This document shows positions 48,851-61,300 of a stretch of 64,000 nucleotides of DNA, in pieces (positions within the stretch are counted from its first letter, which is position 1; each line of letters opens with the position of its first letter). The notes under the pieces were generated by a model. The model was given only the letters and a program-made list of their open reading frames with translations, searched no databases and was not told the DNA's origin. The stretch comes from Poecilobothrus nobilitatus (Eukaryota; Arthropoda; Insecta; Diptera; Dolichopodidae): the NCBI GenBank assembly GCA_947095535.1, contig OX352774.1, forward strand, positions 236,493,825-236,557,824, in the 5' to 3' direction. The position numbers and the translations under genes were made by a program.

Positions 48851-51551
48851 TCGTGTTTTTTATATGCAAATAACTCAGGATTAATATTGAAAGCTGGTGT
48901 CTGAAATTTTGAGAAAAGAAGTCATGTTTATGACAACAACTTTTCTAAAATTAGTCTAGAGCAGTAGATTCCAATAGCTGTCATACAACCACTTCTTTTT
49001 TTTTTATATAAGCACAATAATTTATATCTTTATTTACTTCATAAAGCTATACATATCTGACTTAATCATGATCAACATAATCAAGTTTTATAACTATAAT
49101 TTCTGTGAAGTTTTCGCTGTTTTTGCGCAACAGATTCTAGGTAACTGTCACATCTTGCAACTTAATTAAGCTATAATAGATATCTTAAATTTTCTAAAAT
49201 ATGATTAAATTTTATGAAAACTGAGGGTATCCTAGTATTGACGTAGTCTACATTCTTTCTCGTTTCATAACATTTTAAGAATTTAATTTAAAAAGATCAT
49301 TCAAAATAAATTATATACCTATACAAGCATATTAACGATTATTTAATAATATTTAAAATAACTCTTTTGAATTACTTTGAAAAATCATAAGCTTATAAAA
49401 TATAGCTAGGTACAATATCACAAAATGTTTAAGTCGACTTACTAAATCTAGAAAAAAAAATTGTTGAAATTTAAATATTATCTTAAATTATCTTAAAAAC
49501 CTTTTTTTTTTCTTGTATATAATCTTAAAATTACTGTTTAAACAATTAATATGAGAGTTTTTTTTTTGTACAATATTAGTTTAATAATTAATTAAATTAA
49601 TTATCTTGAAAATTAATTTCAGATAATTAAAAATTAAAGTAAAAAATATATAATTTTTAATTAATTAAATTTTTCGAATCATTTTTGAAATTTTTACAAT
49701 TAATTAAAATTGTAAATATTTAAATAACTTTTGAGTACATATTTATAGGTAAAACGAAAAAAAAAAAAGACTTAAACCAACTGATAACCATTTTTTTAAT
49801 CAAAAAACAATTTTTGTTCAGAACTTCATTTTGTATATTATGTAAATATTTATAAAATATCAAAAGATATCTATTTGAAAAAGTAAGTACATATCTAAAG
49901 ATAAACTAGAGATTTTAATTTTTTTTATTTATTTTAGCATTATTGCGTTAATATTTTCATTGTCATTAACTTGTTTTAGATAAGTACCTATTAATTAATT
50001 TGCTAAGTAAAAAGAAACAAAAAAAAAATTTTTTTCAATTAATTAATTTGTCAAAAGCAAACGAAAATATTGTTTTTAATTTAGATATTATCATTAACTA
50101 AAAAAAAAAAAAAATTCTTTTTAATTAAACAAAATTTAAAAACATTTTTTAAATGCAAGCAATGAAACTTTAGATTACATATACAGTGGAAATTTTATAT
50201 GTCGAATTGACGAGGTGAATCAAAATTTGAGAACGTATCGGAGTCTTGTGAATTAAAATCTCCTGCTTTAATATCTCATTTTTTAAAATCTTGCATTTTT
50301 AAAACTCACGTGTCAAAATCTGGCGGCCTATTATATAGATTGGCGTCCTAGAAAAAAAAAAATTATTAACTAATTCATTTCAAGAGAACTGAAATTTACT
50401 TCGAATTAAGAAAGATTTTCATTTAGGAAAGTTTGATTAAAAAACTTCTACTATCATAGTCAGTGTTGGCAAAGTAAATTTTCTATAGCTTATTATGATG
50501 TTCTTTACATGTAAACAACTTAGTAATTTAATAGAAAGATTTTTTGTCGTAAATGTGTACACAAAAATAAGGAAAAGCGATAAACTTCCGTAAAGGTGTG
50601 ACAAGCTATTATGATGAGGTCATCACGTAACGGTACCTTACATCTTCAAGTATCCGAATAATGCCATTAGGACTGATACCGCCGAAACATGTATTACACA
50701 AATTTCCTAACATTTTGTAGTATTTTACTTAAACAGTTATATTTTTGCTCTATGATAGTATACAAGAACCATATTTCTATAATATTGTAGAGCATAATAC
50801 TCATAATCTTTAATGTACATCATGTTTCCACCTTAATCTGTATTATACCATTTCTGCCATATTGCAATGAAAAGTGGAAATTTCGTTAAAAAAAAAAAGA
50901 AAAATTCAGCCTTTGAAGAAAAAGATTATATATGTATGTGAAATTTACGAAGATACCCTATATTTATTATTACTGTTACTTATTTTATTTATTTATTATA
51001 TTATTTACTTATTATTATGTGTTATTTATTATTATGATTATTGTTAGAAAGCTCTATTGACACCCTTTTCAAAGTTATATAACAAATTTGGTATGCGTTC
51101 ACAAAATAGTCCCACCATAGGACACAAATGCCAAATTTAAACAACAATTTTAATAAAAAATACATTTTCATACTTTATTTCTCATATATTTATTTTGCCT
51201 TTTTCTTTAGGGAGAGTTTGGGGGTGGAAATTTACAATTTTAAAAGTTTTATTGTTGAAATATGTATGTAAAAATATAATTAAAAATATAATTAAATCCA
51301 TAAGATATAGGATGATTGTGTATAAAGATATAATCTAATAATTAGGTCAATTTTAATGTAATATATACTCGAAAAATTGTATATTATAATATATATTACA
51401 TACAATTTATTATATAAGTATTCATACATTTTTAACAGCTAACAGCTAACGGCTGATAGCTTTTTTACGTAAAACTCAGTTTTATTCCAAAGTGTTAAAG
51501 AATTCAAAAATAAAATTTAATTCATTATTTTCCTTATTTCATTCAAAATCG

Positions 51552-51626
51552 TGGTATGTTATAGTATGCTGGGGAGGACTTTGTAGGAACAAACTCATTC
51601 AGCTCGATGCTTTTAATCTTAACAAG
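51552..51626 (+). pseudogene. Possible short LINE reverse transcriptase C-terminal fragment
   Basis: The frame reads WYVIVCWGGLCRNKLIQLDA and then FNLNK-stop. This resembles the 'Y....WGG....KL..LD..Q.RA' segment that follows the RT thumb in CR1/Jockey-like LINEs, and it is locally similar to the CCGGAYCNKI segment of the 8.8-10.3 kb element. It is too short to be sure. Confidence 0.35.
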
Positions 51627-52695
51627 TAAACAGTATCCAGTACAATAAGGACATTTACAAAGAAGAGAAATTTCAATTATATTATTTAGATTTTTTTTTT
51701 GCTTTCATCTTAATTATCCTTATCTTGAATCACTATTTAGTTGAAATTTACTTGAGATTTAGTTGAAAATTTGGACGTTAATCAATATTACTTTACTGTT
51801 TAATACTTATTTTATTGAAATTTCAAGTTTCTTATCAATAGATCCTAATAACGCGATTAATTAAAATAATTAATCGCTCAAATTCAAAGTCTTAAAATTT
51901 TATACATTTTTTTTTATTTTGAAATTCTATTATTACTACTACTAGTGTATAATTCCAACCTAATTGTTTTAATAATTCCAACCTAATTTTTGTTTTGAAA
52001 CGCTATGTATTTTTATATAAACTATTACATATTATATATATTTAAAGGATCTTTACATTAATTTTCTTTTATTGGATGGTGGATCCTTTTCCTTTTTCCT
52101 TTATGTTTTTTTGTTCTTAGGTTTTTTGTCTATTTTGAGACGATCAAAAAAAACCCCCAAAAAATAAGTGTAATTTATGTTTACGCGAAATGAAACCCAT
52201 TAAAATAAATTTTTCTTTTTCTTTCATAAATTTTTCCTCAAATATTCTTTCTTTTATATTTATTATATGATTCAAAATAAATTTTATCAACTATTATAAA
52301 TAGAAAAAGATGGAGAGAAACAATGTTTGAAAAAAGATATAGTTAATATAGCTAAAATGCATTTTCTTTCTTTCAAGAACATTCTCATTCATAAAAAAAA
52401 AACTATAGAAACTAAAAGCAGCGAAATATAAATATAAAGAAAAAAATTTTTTTTTTTATAAAATTTATATTTATGCCCACGAAAAATTACTATTTATAAA
52501 AAAAAGAATAAAAATTGCAAAAGAAAAATAAAGCCACAAAATATATAAGAAATAAAATTCTGCCACATTATTTTTATTACAAAGTTTTCCAAAAAAAAAA
52601 AAAACAAATAAAATAAACCGGCGTTATTTCTTTTCATACACATTCGTACTTACAAAAGTTATTATAAAAATTTTGCAATAATTTTTAAAATTTTT

Positions 52696-52790
52696 ATGAA
52701 AGTAAGACATGCCATCGCTGCCAGGACATTAAGATTGATTGCAAATTGCATAAAGGATGCAATGAGAGCTGATTCTACGTATTTTATTCT
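52696..52790. other. GC-richer island with clustered TGCA words
   Basis: About 40% G/C by hand count over some 85 bp, in surroundings near 20%. It contains three TGCA words in 26 bp. Two of them form an inverted pair, ATTGCAT (52745-52751) and ATGCAAT (52757-52763), around AAAGG. On the plus strand it is open from an ATG with unbiased codons, but the frame then runs into a poly(T) tract. It could be a conserved regulatory element or a small exon; neither can be settled here. Confidence 0.45.
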
Positions 52791-55409
52791 CTCGAACTAT
52801 TGTTCAATTTTTTTTTTTTTTTTTGGTTCTGTTTTTCAATTCGTAATTGTTTTTGCTTTTTGCTCTTTTTTTTTTTATTGTGCTATTTTAAGAAAAATAA
52901 ATAAAAGGAAAAATATCCTAAATAATTTACTTCAGGGGGAGTTGAAATTTATTTCTTCTTTGTTTTTTGTTTTTATTTTTTTTTTAAATTAAATTGCATT
53001 TTAGTAAATCATGAAATATGAGTATAAAACAATTTTTTTATTTTAATGTTTTATTTATTTTTTATCATTTGATGCTTGGTGCCACTAAGCAGGTGTCACA
53101 AGACAAAAAGTTTTAGCAAAGAAACGGTACGATGTAAAATTATTTTAAATGGGCATCATACCATTAATTGCTGTTTTTCTTTGTTTTGTTTCTTCATAAA
53201 AGAAAACATTAGAAAATTTTCTAAACTTGCTAATTGATATGAAAAATTTCTGAATGATTTTAATTATAGCGATTCTCCTATTTTAGTTTTTATGGCATAA
53301 TATGTTTTTATTGGATATCTTATATAATAATGTTGTAAAAAAGTTTTGATAGACGTCTGTACACACAATCATTTGATACTCGCTTGATTTGTTTGGTCGC
53401 TTTTAAACAGAGTATTTTGTTTTACATTTTGAATAATATAAAATGGAAAAGAGTTAAGAATTGTACGTACTTATAATGTTACATACTTATAAAATAACTT
53501 AATTAAGGAATAAGTAAATTACAGGTAAAACAATATGCTAGCTTTCAACTTGTGATGGAACTTGCAATGGAAAAATCATAACAGATATAGTGAATTTTTC
53601 AAAAATGATGTGTTTCAAACCATTTTGAAACACAACATTTTACAATATTTTTAAATAGTTTCCACCATATAACCAACATTATAATGAAAATATATAAAAT
53701 GCGCCCCTCCTTTCATTATTATAATTGAATTATTCAAATTAAGTAAGTAAAGTCTGAAATTCAAGACTTAATACTTTTACCGTTTTCTTTTTACAGCAAT
53801 TTTACATTTTAGATAATATCATATTTTTTGAAACATGAAAAGGAATAGACATTACCTTATAATATTATAAATTTAATCATTTTTACTTCTACATTAAAAC
53901 AATTTTTGTACATGTTTAAATAATAGATTCATTTTTCTCTTTAGATTGACATTTCATCTTTTCACCTTCTTTTCTCTTTAGATTGACATTTCATTAGTTT
54001 CAACTCATGACCATTAGCAATTGTCAAAGTTCTGAAAAACAAACAACTAACTTTCAGTTCGAGGGTTTTTAATATTACTAAATCAGTTAATTTAACTTTA
54101 GAAGCATATCTTCCAATCTTAAGATACATTTATTGCATTCTGTCTACAACTATTAGTTCAATTTTACATATAGTTAATAAAAAACGACATTTTTTTTTTA
54201 AACGCCTATATTAAATTTCATCAATATCATTTTTAAATTAAATATTCCTCTTAAATATTCTCTTTATACCATTAACAATGATTAACAATGATTATTTAAT
54301 CTGTCTTTTGATGACAAAAAAAAACAAAAATAAGAAAAAGAAAAATTAAAGAAAAAATTGAAATATTTCATCATCAGATTAAATTAATTTTTGCAATTTT
54401 TCATTTCAATACAATAATTCCAAAAGCATCATTCACTTGCAATTCTAAACTACACATAAGAAATTTTAAATAAATGCAACTTCTCTGAAAATCTTTCATA
54501 TCAATTACAATAAAAACACCATTAAAAAAATATATATATATTATAATATGTATATGTATATAATTTTTTGATTAACCATCTTTTGTAGCTTTCCTTAAAA
54601 TATTCACAATTCAACTTCAATCCAAAGATCATATATCATAATTGAGTGCAACAAAAGTGCAACTTTTTTAATTTATTTTCTTTTTTGTCTTTTTTTTGTT
54701 TTTTTTTTTGTACATTTATTTGATGCAGCAATTTAACAATAAAAACAACACCAAAAATAAAATAAACATTAAATTTTTATATCAGTGATGGTTGCTAACA
54801 TTAATCCTCTATGATGGACTGCGACCGCATGCATTTCTAACTGAACTAACAAGTTTTAACCATTAAAAAATTAAGAAAAAACAAAACAGAAAAATGAAAG
54901 CCAAAAAAAAATTATTAAAAAAAAAAAATTACGAATGAAAATGACAGTTAACACAGCATCGTATCAATGTAAAATAAAAAAAAAAATTATGTTTAAAACT
55001 ACAACGATGACGACGACAATGACGACTACAACTACCATAATGATGACAATAACAACATTAGCGATAACACAACGAATTACAATGATACGTTCGAAATTAA
55101 ATCCGATGACATTCAATAAAAAATTAACTAACTTAGTCAAAGGGGGGGATATGTTTTTTGCACGAAAAAAAAAAAAAATCAATTTTTCAAAACTATAAGG
55201 TAAAATTTTATTAATAAAAAATTTTATGCAAAGTTAATGGGTGCAATAAGTGCAATAAGCAATGGATGGAAATGTATAATGAAAGACGTTTTGGGAATAC
55301 GATTAAATAGAAGCATACGCTTGAGAAGAATATGATCAAATAATAGCATATACAATAAAAGTTTAAAAGGCTCTTTGCAACTATATGAACCTATTTAAAT
55401 CTATTTCAA

Positions 55410-55600
55410 TTTTTTTATTTTAATGCATTTCTCTGCCACATAAATGTGGACAGGAAATTACACAGCCTTTCCTATTCAGGTGTGGCTGTAAATATCGTAA
55501 GGGAGAATAACCCTTACGACGTGTGTGGGATTCGAACCCACATTCCCTCGGTGTTTACAGCACTTTTTATACGCTCTTACCCACTAGGGCACCATGCCCC
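55410..55600 (-). mobile_element. tRNA-derived SINE, full-length copy
   Basis: The minus strand begins GGGGCATGGTGCCCTAGTGGG at 55600 (A box at about 55594-55580). The B box GGTTCGAATCC lies at 55538-55528 within the TGTGGG/CCCACA stem. GTCGTAA with TTACGAT follows, then the same ACAGGAAA/TTTCCTGT-type and CCACAT/ATGTGG hairpins as the 27-kb copy, and an A-rich tail. Flanking TCTATTT words (near 55400 and 55603) may be remnants of the target duplication. Confidence 0.92.
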
Positions 55601-55609
55601 TATTCTATT

Positions 55610-56555
55610 TATTGTAGCGATCTAATTTTATTTCGATCTAATCTTAAAAGTAAGATTGATTCAAATGAAATTAATATTAATACCAGTTAAGAAGGAAATT
55701 TAGAGTACAGTGAAAATTTTCGAAATTTATAAGTAAAGTTAAATTTTAAAATTTACTGAATGAGTAATTAGACGTAAACAAAAAAACTGCAATAAATGTT
55801 CGAAACTTGGTTTCAGTAATGATCAAATGTTGAAATGGCATCGATTAAAAATGAATTAAAATAATTAGAATTCATTTTTAAATGCAATGCTTATTAAAGC
55901 ATATTCAATAGATACTACTAATAGTACTAATATAACTAGTATTCAAATTATCGGGAGCTTTGAACAATATCACAATGAAGAATCTCATTTCATAGTTTTT
56001 ACAGTTTCAAAGGATTTTGATTGGTATTCTCGAATTGCGTCAGTATAATCAACAATATATTGATGTCGTCAGTATTTGGTTTGAAGCTTATATAATTTAT
56101 GAAAGAATTAGAATGATTTTAAATATCAAGTCGGGTTGATATTTCAATAATTTTTCAAAGAAAATGTCGGGGTTACTACCAGAAATACTCGTACGAGTAA
56201 AGTCAAATTCTTCTCTAATTGTTTCTGACAAAGATATGAAATTTAAAGTTTAGATTAGCCAGCCTCAACGGCTTCTTCTTTATTATCAGTTATTCATATT
56301 TGAATTTTTTTTTAACTTTAATTTATAGTTAATTTTTTTCTTTTGCTAACATTTTTTTTTACATATTTTTTTAGTAAAACTGCAAGTAAATAAATAATCA
56401 TAAAAATATTTTACAATTTTTCAGTCAGTTAGCTTTAGTTTCTTGTTTTTTCATTTTTTTTAATTGAAATTGAGAAATTTCTTTTTTATTATTGTCACTA
56501 TCATGGTGCAAATGAACAAACGTAAAATATTTCGATTTAAAAATTGAAATAAAAA
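55610..56555. other. A/T-rich stretch, no gene seen
   Basis: No domain, repeat family or structured motif was recognised. Confidence 0.5.
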
Positions 56556-56557
56556 AA

Positions 56558-58358
56558 AAACAAGGTAGAATGTAAACCAACGGTTTTTAAAAGCGCACAT
56601 TTCCAAAACTCAATACAAATTGTTTAGAAGTGTGACTTACACAAAAATTTGAAAATTTCATGTAATAAGAAAAAATGTGAAAATAGGACATTTTTGAAAT
56701 TTTGAGGGTCCGTAAGTCCGGAATCCTATATAACTAAGAAAAGCTGTTAACACACGTAAAAATATATTATTGAAGCTTTAATTTTTATGTCTTGCCGAAG
56801 AAAAGTTTTTACAGGTGCCTAAGTTACAGGTGTCTAAAAATAGCAAATTTTCAATTTTTGAGGCGTAATAACTCTTAAAGAGGGGGCGTTACCAAAAAAT
56901 TTTCTGAGGAAACTTATACTAATTCTAAAAGTTCTTTCTTGTCTCAAAATTTCAGGTTCCTATCTAAAGGGGTGCCGGAGTTATGAAAAAAGAAATTTCA
57001 TGCAAAATGTGGTTTTCACATAACGGTAAATTTAAATCGTAAATTACAAAATATTACATAATTTTGATATTGTTTTATATAGATAATAAAATTTTCGATC
57101 TTCTACCGGTTTTAGATTGCAAAACTATTACGCAAAGCCCGAGATATATACATCTGAAAATAAAGCTTTTTTACAATTTTGAAGAGCTGCAGCTTTGGAA
57201 CCCTTTACAACTAAAATAAACCTTTCACGCACGTAAAAATATATTATTGTAGCTTTAATTTTCATGTCTTGCCGAAGAAAAATTTTTACAGGTGCCTAAG
57301 TTACAGGTGTCTAAAAATAGCAAATTTTCAATTTTTGAGGCGTAATAACTCTTAAAGAGGGGGCGTTACCAAAAAATTTTCTGAGGAAACTTATACTAAT
57401 TCTAAAAGTTCTTTCTTGTCTCAAAATTTCAGGTTCCTATCTAAAGGGGTGCCGGAGTTATGAAAAAAGAAATTTCATGCAAAATGTGGTTTTCACATAA
57501 CGGTAAATTTAAATCGTAAATTACATAATATTACATAATTTTGATATTGTTTCATATAGATAATAAAATTTTCGATCTTCTGCCAGTTTTAGATTGCAAA
57601 ACTATTACGCAGAGCCCGAGATATATACATCTGAAAATGGGGCTTTTTTATAATTTTGAAGAGCTGCAACTTTGGAACCCTCTACAACTAAAATAAACCT
57701 TTAACACACGTAAAAATATATTATTGTAGCTTTAATTTTTACATCTTGCAAAAGTAAAATGTGTGCAGGTTCCTAAGTTACAGGTGTTTAAAAATAGCAA
57801 ATTTTCAATTTTTAAGCCCTAATAGCTCATAAATAGGGGGTGGTCCGAAAAAATTTTCTGAGGAAACTTATACTAATTCTAAAAGTTCTTTCTTGCCTCA
57901 AAATTTCAAGCTTGTATCTAGAAGCGTGCCGGAGTTATGAAAGTAGAAAAATCATGCAAAATTTGGTTTTCACATAACGGTAAATTTAAATACTAAATTT
58001 AAAAAAATTGTATAATTTTGATATTAATTTACAAAGATAAAAGAAATACCTGTCGAATGACGTTTTCAGATTGAAAAAATCTTAAGCAGAACATAAGATA
58101 TATGCATTTAAAAATAGGGCTTTTTCAAAGTTTGAGGGGGTGTAGCTCCGTAATGGGGGGGGCTACATGAAAAAGTTGTTCCACAAAATTATTTTTTTTA
58201 TAAGACCTACCTATGGTTAAAATTTTTTTTCTCTATCTTTAACGGTGTAGAAGTTTTGTAAACAGACGGACGGACGGACGGACGGACGGACGGACGGACG
58301 GACAGAGTGAAACTAATAAGCACATTTTTTCAAAATTTTTTTGGAAATGTGCTAAAAA
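56558..58358 (+). mobile_element. Modular repeat element B: three 477-bp units, longer (GACG)n tract, terminal hairpin
   Basis: Head to tail nearly identical to the 34.2-kb element, but with three units. Matching points lie at 56754, 57231 and 57708 (period 477 each). Unit 1 and the middle unit resemble unit 1 of element A; the last unit resembles unit 2 of element A (shared TTACATCTTGC and GGTTCCTAAGTTACAGG). The GACG tract is 39 nt (58265-58303) against 27 nt in element A. The terminal hairpin is AGCACATTT (58319-58327) with AAATGTGCT (58345-58353). The shared sequence stops after CTAAAAA. Non-coding. Confidence 0.87.
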
Positions 58359-61300
58359 ATCAAAATGGTGATTTAAAGAATTAATAAAAAAAAAAAAGTA
58401 ACAAACAAAATAAAAATTACATCATAACACAAATCACATCAAATATATTGCACCATTACTTCTGTAATCCTATATGTTTTTTTTTGCGATTTGCGTCACC
58501 ATTTATATGAGTTCCCCTGTAAGTCTACACTATAACTAAAATATTGCAGCCTAAAAATCCCTGAAAACTTTTTTTTAACTCTTTTTCAGCCTAAAGAATT
58601 GATTTTTTGCATGTGCAATTCTAACAATAAAAGTAAAACAAGAAATGCAACATCAACAAGGAGAAAAAAAAAAAACATTGAAATTTGAGAGGACAAAACC
58701 GATGAAAACGCAATAACGACAGTGAAAAAGTGACTGAAATCGTCTATGACAGTGACAAATTTCACCAAATATAAAAAACTAAATAGAAAGAGACAAAAGA
58801 ATTGAAATAAAATTTGATTTATGAGAATGCAATGGAAATTGCATTGAAAAAAAAAAAAAGAAGAAAAACTATAAAATAACAAGGGGATTTTTAAATATTT
58901 TTTCTTTTTTTGTTTACTTTATACTCTATTATATATTCTAGTAGATTAAGGTATATTTTACCTTCATAGTTCTAAAAACCAATATTTTGTGGTTTTAGTA
59001 AGTTTTTAATCATAATTTTCTGTTGAAAATGAAGGAGAAAAAGACACAAAATTACAAAGTATACAATTTTTGTTAAGAAATTGTTATGGATAATTAGTTA
59101 CTATTACCACTAGGAAAACACAGATAAAGAAAATAAAAAAAAGAAACAATAAATTAAAAATAATTTCGTAAAATATGGAAATAAATTTTTAAAAATAAAA
59201 TTTTAAAAGATGGCATTCATGTGACAGAAATTATTTCAAACATTACAACCTTCAATAACAATACAATATACTTAATACAGTTTTACGTTATAGATTTAAG
59301 ACTGATCAAATTCGAAATTCATTAGCAAAATAGTGACTACAGCCACAACAAGTTATAGTTTTATAAATTGCAAGGAAACTTTTAAAAAACTGCATAGTTT
59401 ATACATGAATCAAACTTTTTAAAATGTAAAACAGAAGGTAGAGGAGGAGACCACTTACATAAGCACTTACTTTTAAATTTTTTATTTAAGCTCTTACAAT
59501 TTCCTTTCAATAGATTGAAAAACATCAAATGTCACTTAGAACCATTCAACGAGATTCCCAAAAACCATCCCGAAAGGCTACCAAAACTGAACGAAGTTCC
59601 TAAAAAACTAAAACCCATCCTAAATTTTAGTTCTTAAAATGAAACCTTAGGATGAGTCCTTTAATAAACTGAACAACATAAACCAGTCATATAATGGATT
59701 GGAAAATAAGGAAATATTAATATAAGGCAAATGCATTTATATTACAAAAATTCTTAGTTCATCAAAAATATCTATACCTTGCATTGCTATATCTTTTATT
59801 GCATTGCCGTTAGTAAATGTTTATTTTTGAGGTTAGTAGTAAATAAGAGAAAATGCTATATAAAAATCATTAATGTAATAATCAACCAAAAATTACATAT
59901 TATATTATTATGTTGTATTAAAGTCATGTTTTAAAATTGACTAAAATTTATTGATCAATAAAATGACTCCTAAAAATTTTTGAACATTTAAAATGCATTA
60001 TTAACCATTTACAAATAACAAAAGCCTAAATTAAACTATCAGACTAATAGATCTGCAATAAATTATACTTTTTATTATGATTACTATCATATATTTATAA
60101 CTCCTCTAAAATCCCAAAAAAAAAAAAATAAAAAAACTGTTAAACTAATCTCTAACCCTATAGCAGAAAAAATTCCGCAAATCTCCCATTAAAACCAAAA
60201 AAAAAAACAAATTAGTACAGGTTTAAGTATCCATATCTTACCAACATTTTTTTGTTTGTTGGTTAGTTGTTTTGTTAATATCCTAGCAACAAAAAAAAAA
60301 TTTCGCCAATAAATCATAAAACAACTAACATAAAATGCAACACGAATCCAAACAAAATTCAAAAAAAATAAAAATTTAATTCAAAAAAAAAAAAAAAAAC
60401 ATAAAATTTTAATTTTAATGCATTCACTAACAATGAAATTATGTGTTGCATCATATAAAAAACGCAACAATATACAACTGATACAAATCTAAAAAAAAAA
60501 AATTGAAAACTATCTTTCATTGTACACAGACACATGCATATATTTCCTTTTTTTTTTTTGCTACTGTGACTATCACTATTACACTATCACAATTAAACAC
60601 ATTAACGGAAATCCGTTTTAGAGTTGAAATCCTGTCAGCAATTGCAATGATTTTAATTTTTTTTTTTCACTTGCAACATTCAAGCTCTGTATTTTTACAA
60701 CTTTTTGTATTCATGTCTTTATTAGTGATTTACATTATTACAACTTTTTTTTATTACTATATTTAAATTAAAAAAAAAAATTGGTTTTTTTACAACAACT
60801 TCAACATAAATTTATTTTTATATTGAATCACCTACATACAAAATGTACATAAATCCTAATACAGGACATTACAGGATAACAGAAAAAAACCAACATTAAA
60901 CCAAATAAAACTTTACAAACAAAAAAAAAAAAAAACATATACTATGTCTGTTGCATCATAATTCGTACGTAGAATACATTCGTTACAATTTTGTCACTAA
61001 TGGCAACAAAAAAATAAAGAAAACTAAAAACGAACCAAAACACTAACAACAAAAGCTAATATTTTCATTTTTTTTTTTTTTTTTGCAATGAATTGCAATC
61101 CATTCATTCAAATCATTCACAAAAACAATTCAATATCCTTGCATATTCATTTTATTTTTTATTCCTGCATAAAATCAATTGAAATTTATTTTTGTTACAT
61201 TTTCTTATTTTGTTATTATTATATTTTTTTTTTATTAGCTCAAAAATATTTTTATTAAAATGTTTTTGAAATTCCTCTTGAAAATAAACTACCTCAGATC

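Larger units (their letters stand above)
48851..55404. other. Mostly A/T-rich non-coding DNA
   Basis: No gene recognised. It includes a TTAATTAA-rich palindromic stretch (49575-49720), a possible LINE fragment (51552-51626), a GC-richer island (52696-52790), a 37-bp short duplication (about 53935-53994) and an ACG/ATG-rich simple stretch (55000-55080). Confidence 0.5.

Noticed and set aside
54935..55198. Thr/Met-rich frame as a low-complexity protein
   Set aside because: Produced by ACG/ACA/ATG simple sequence; open in both strands, which fits simple repeats better than coding.
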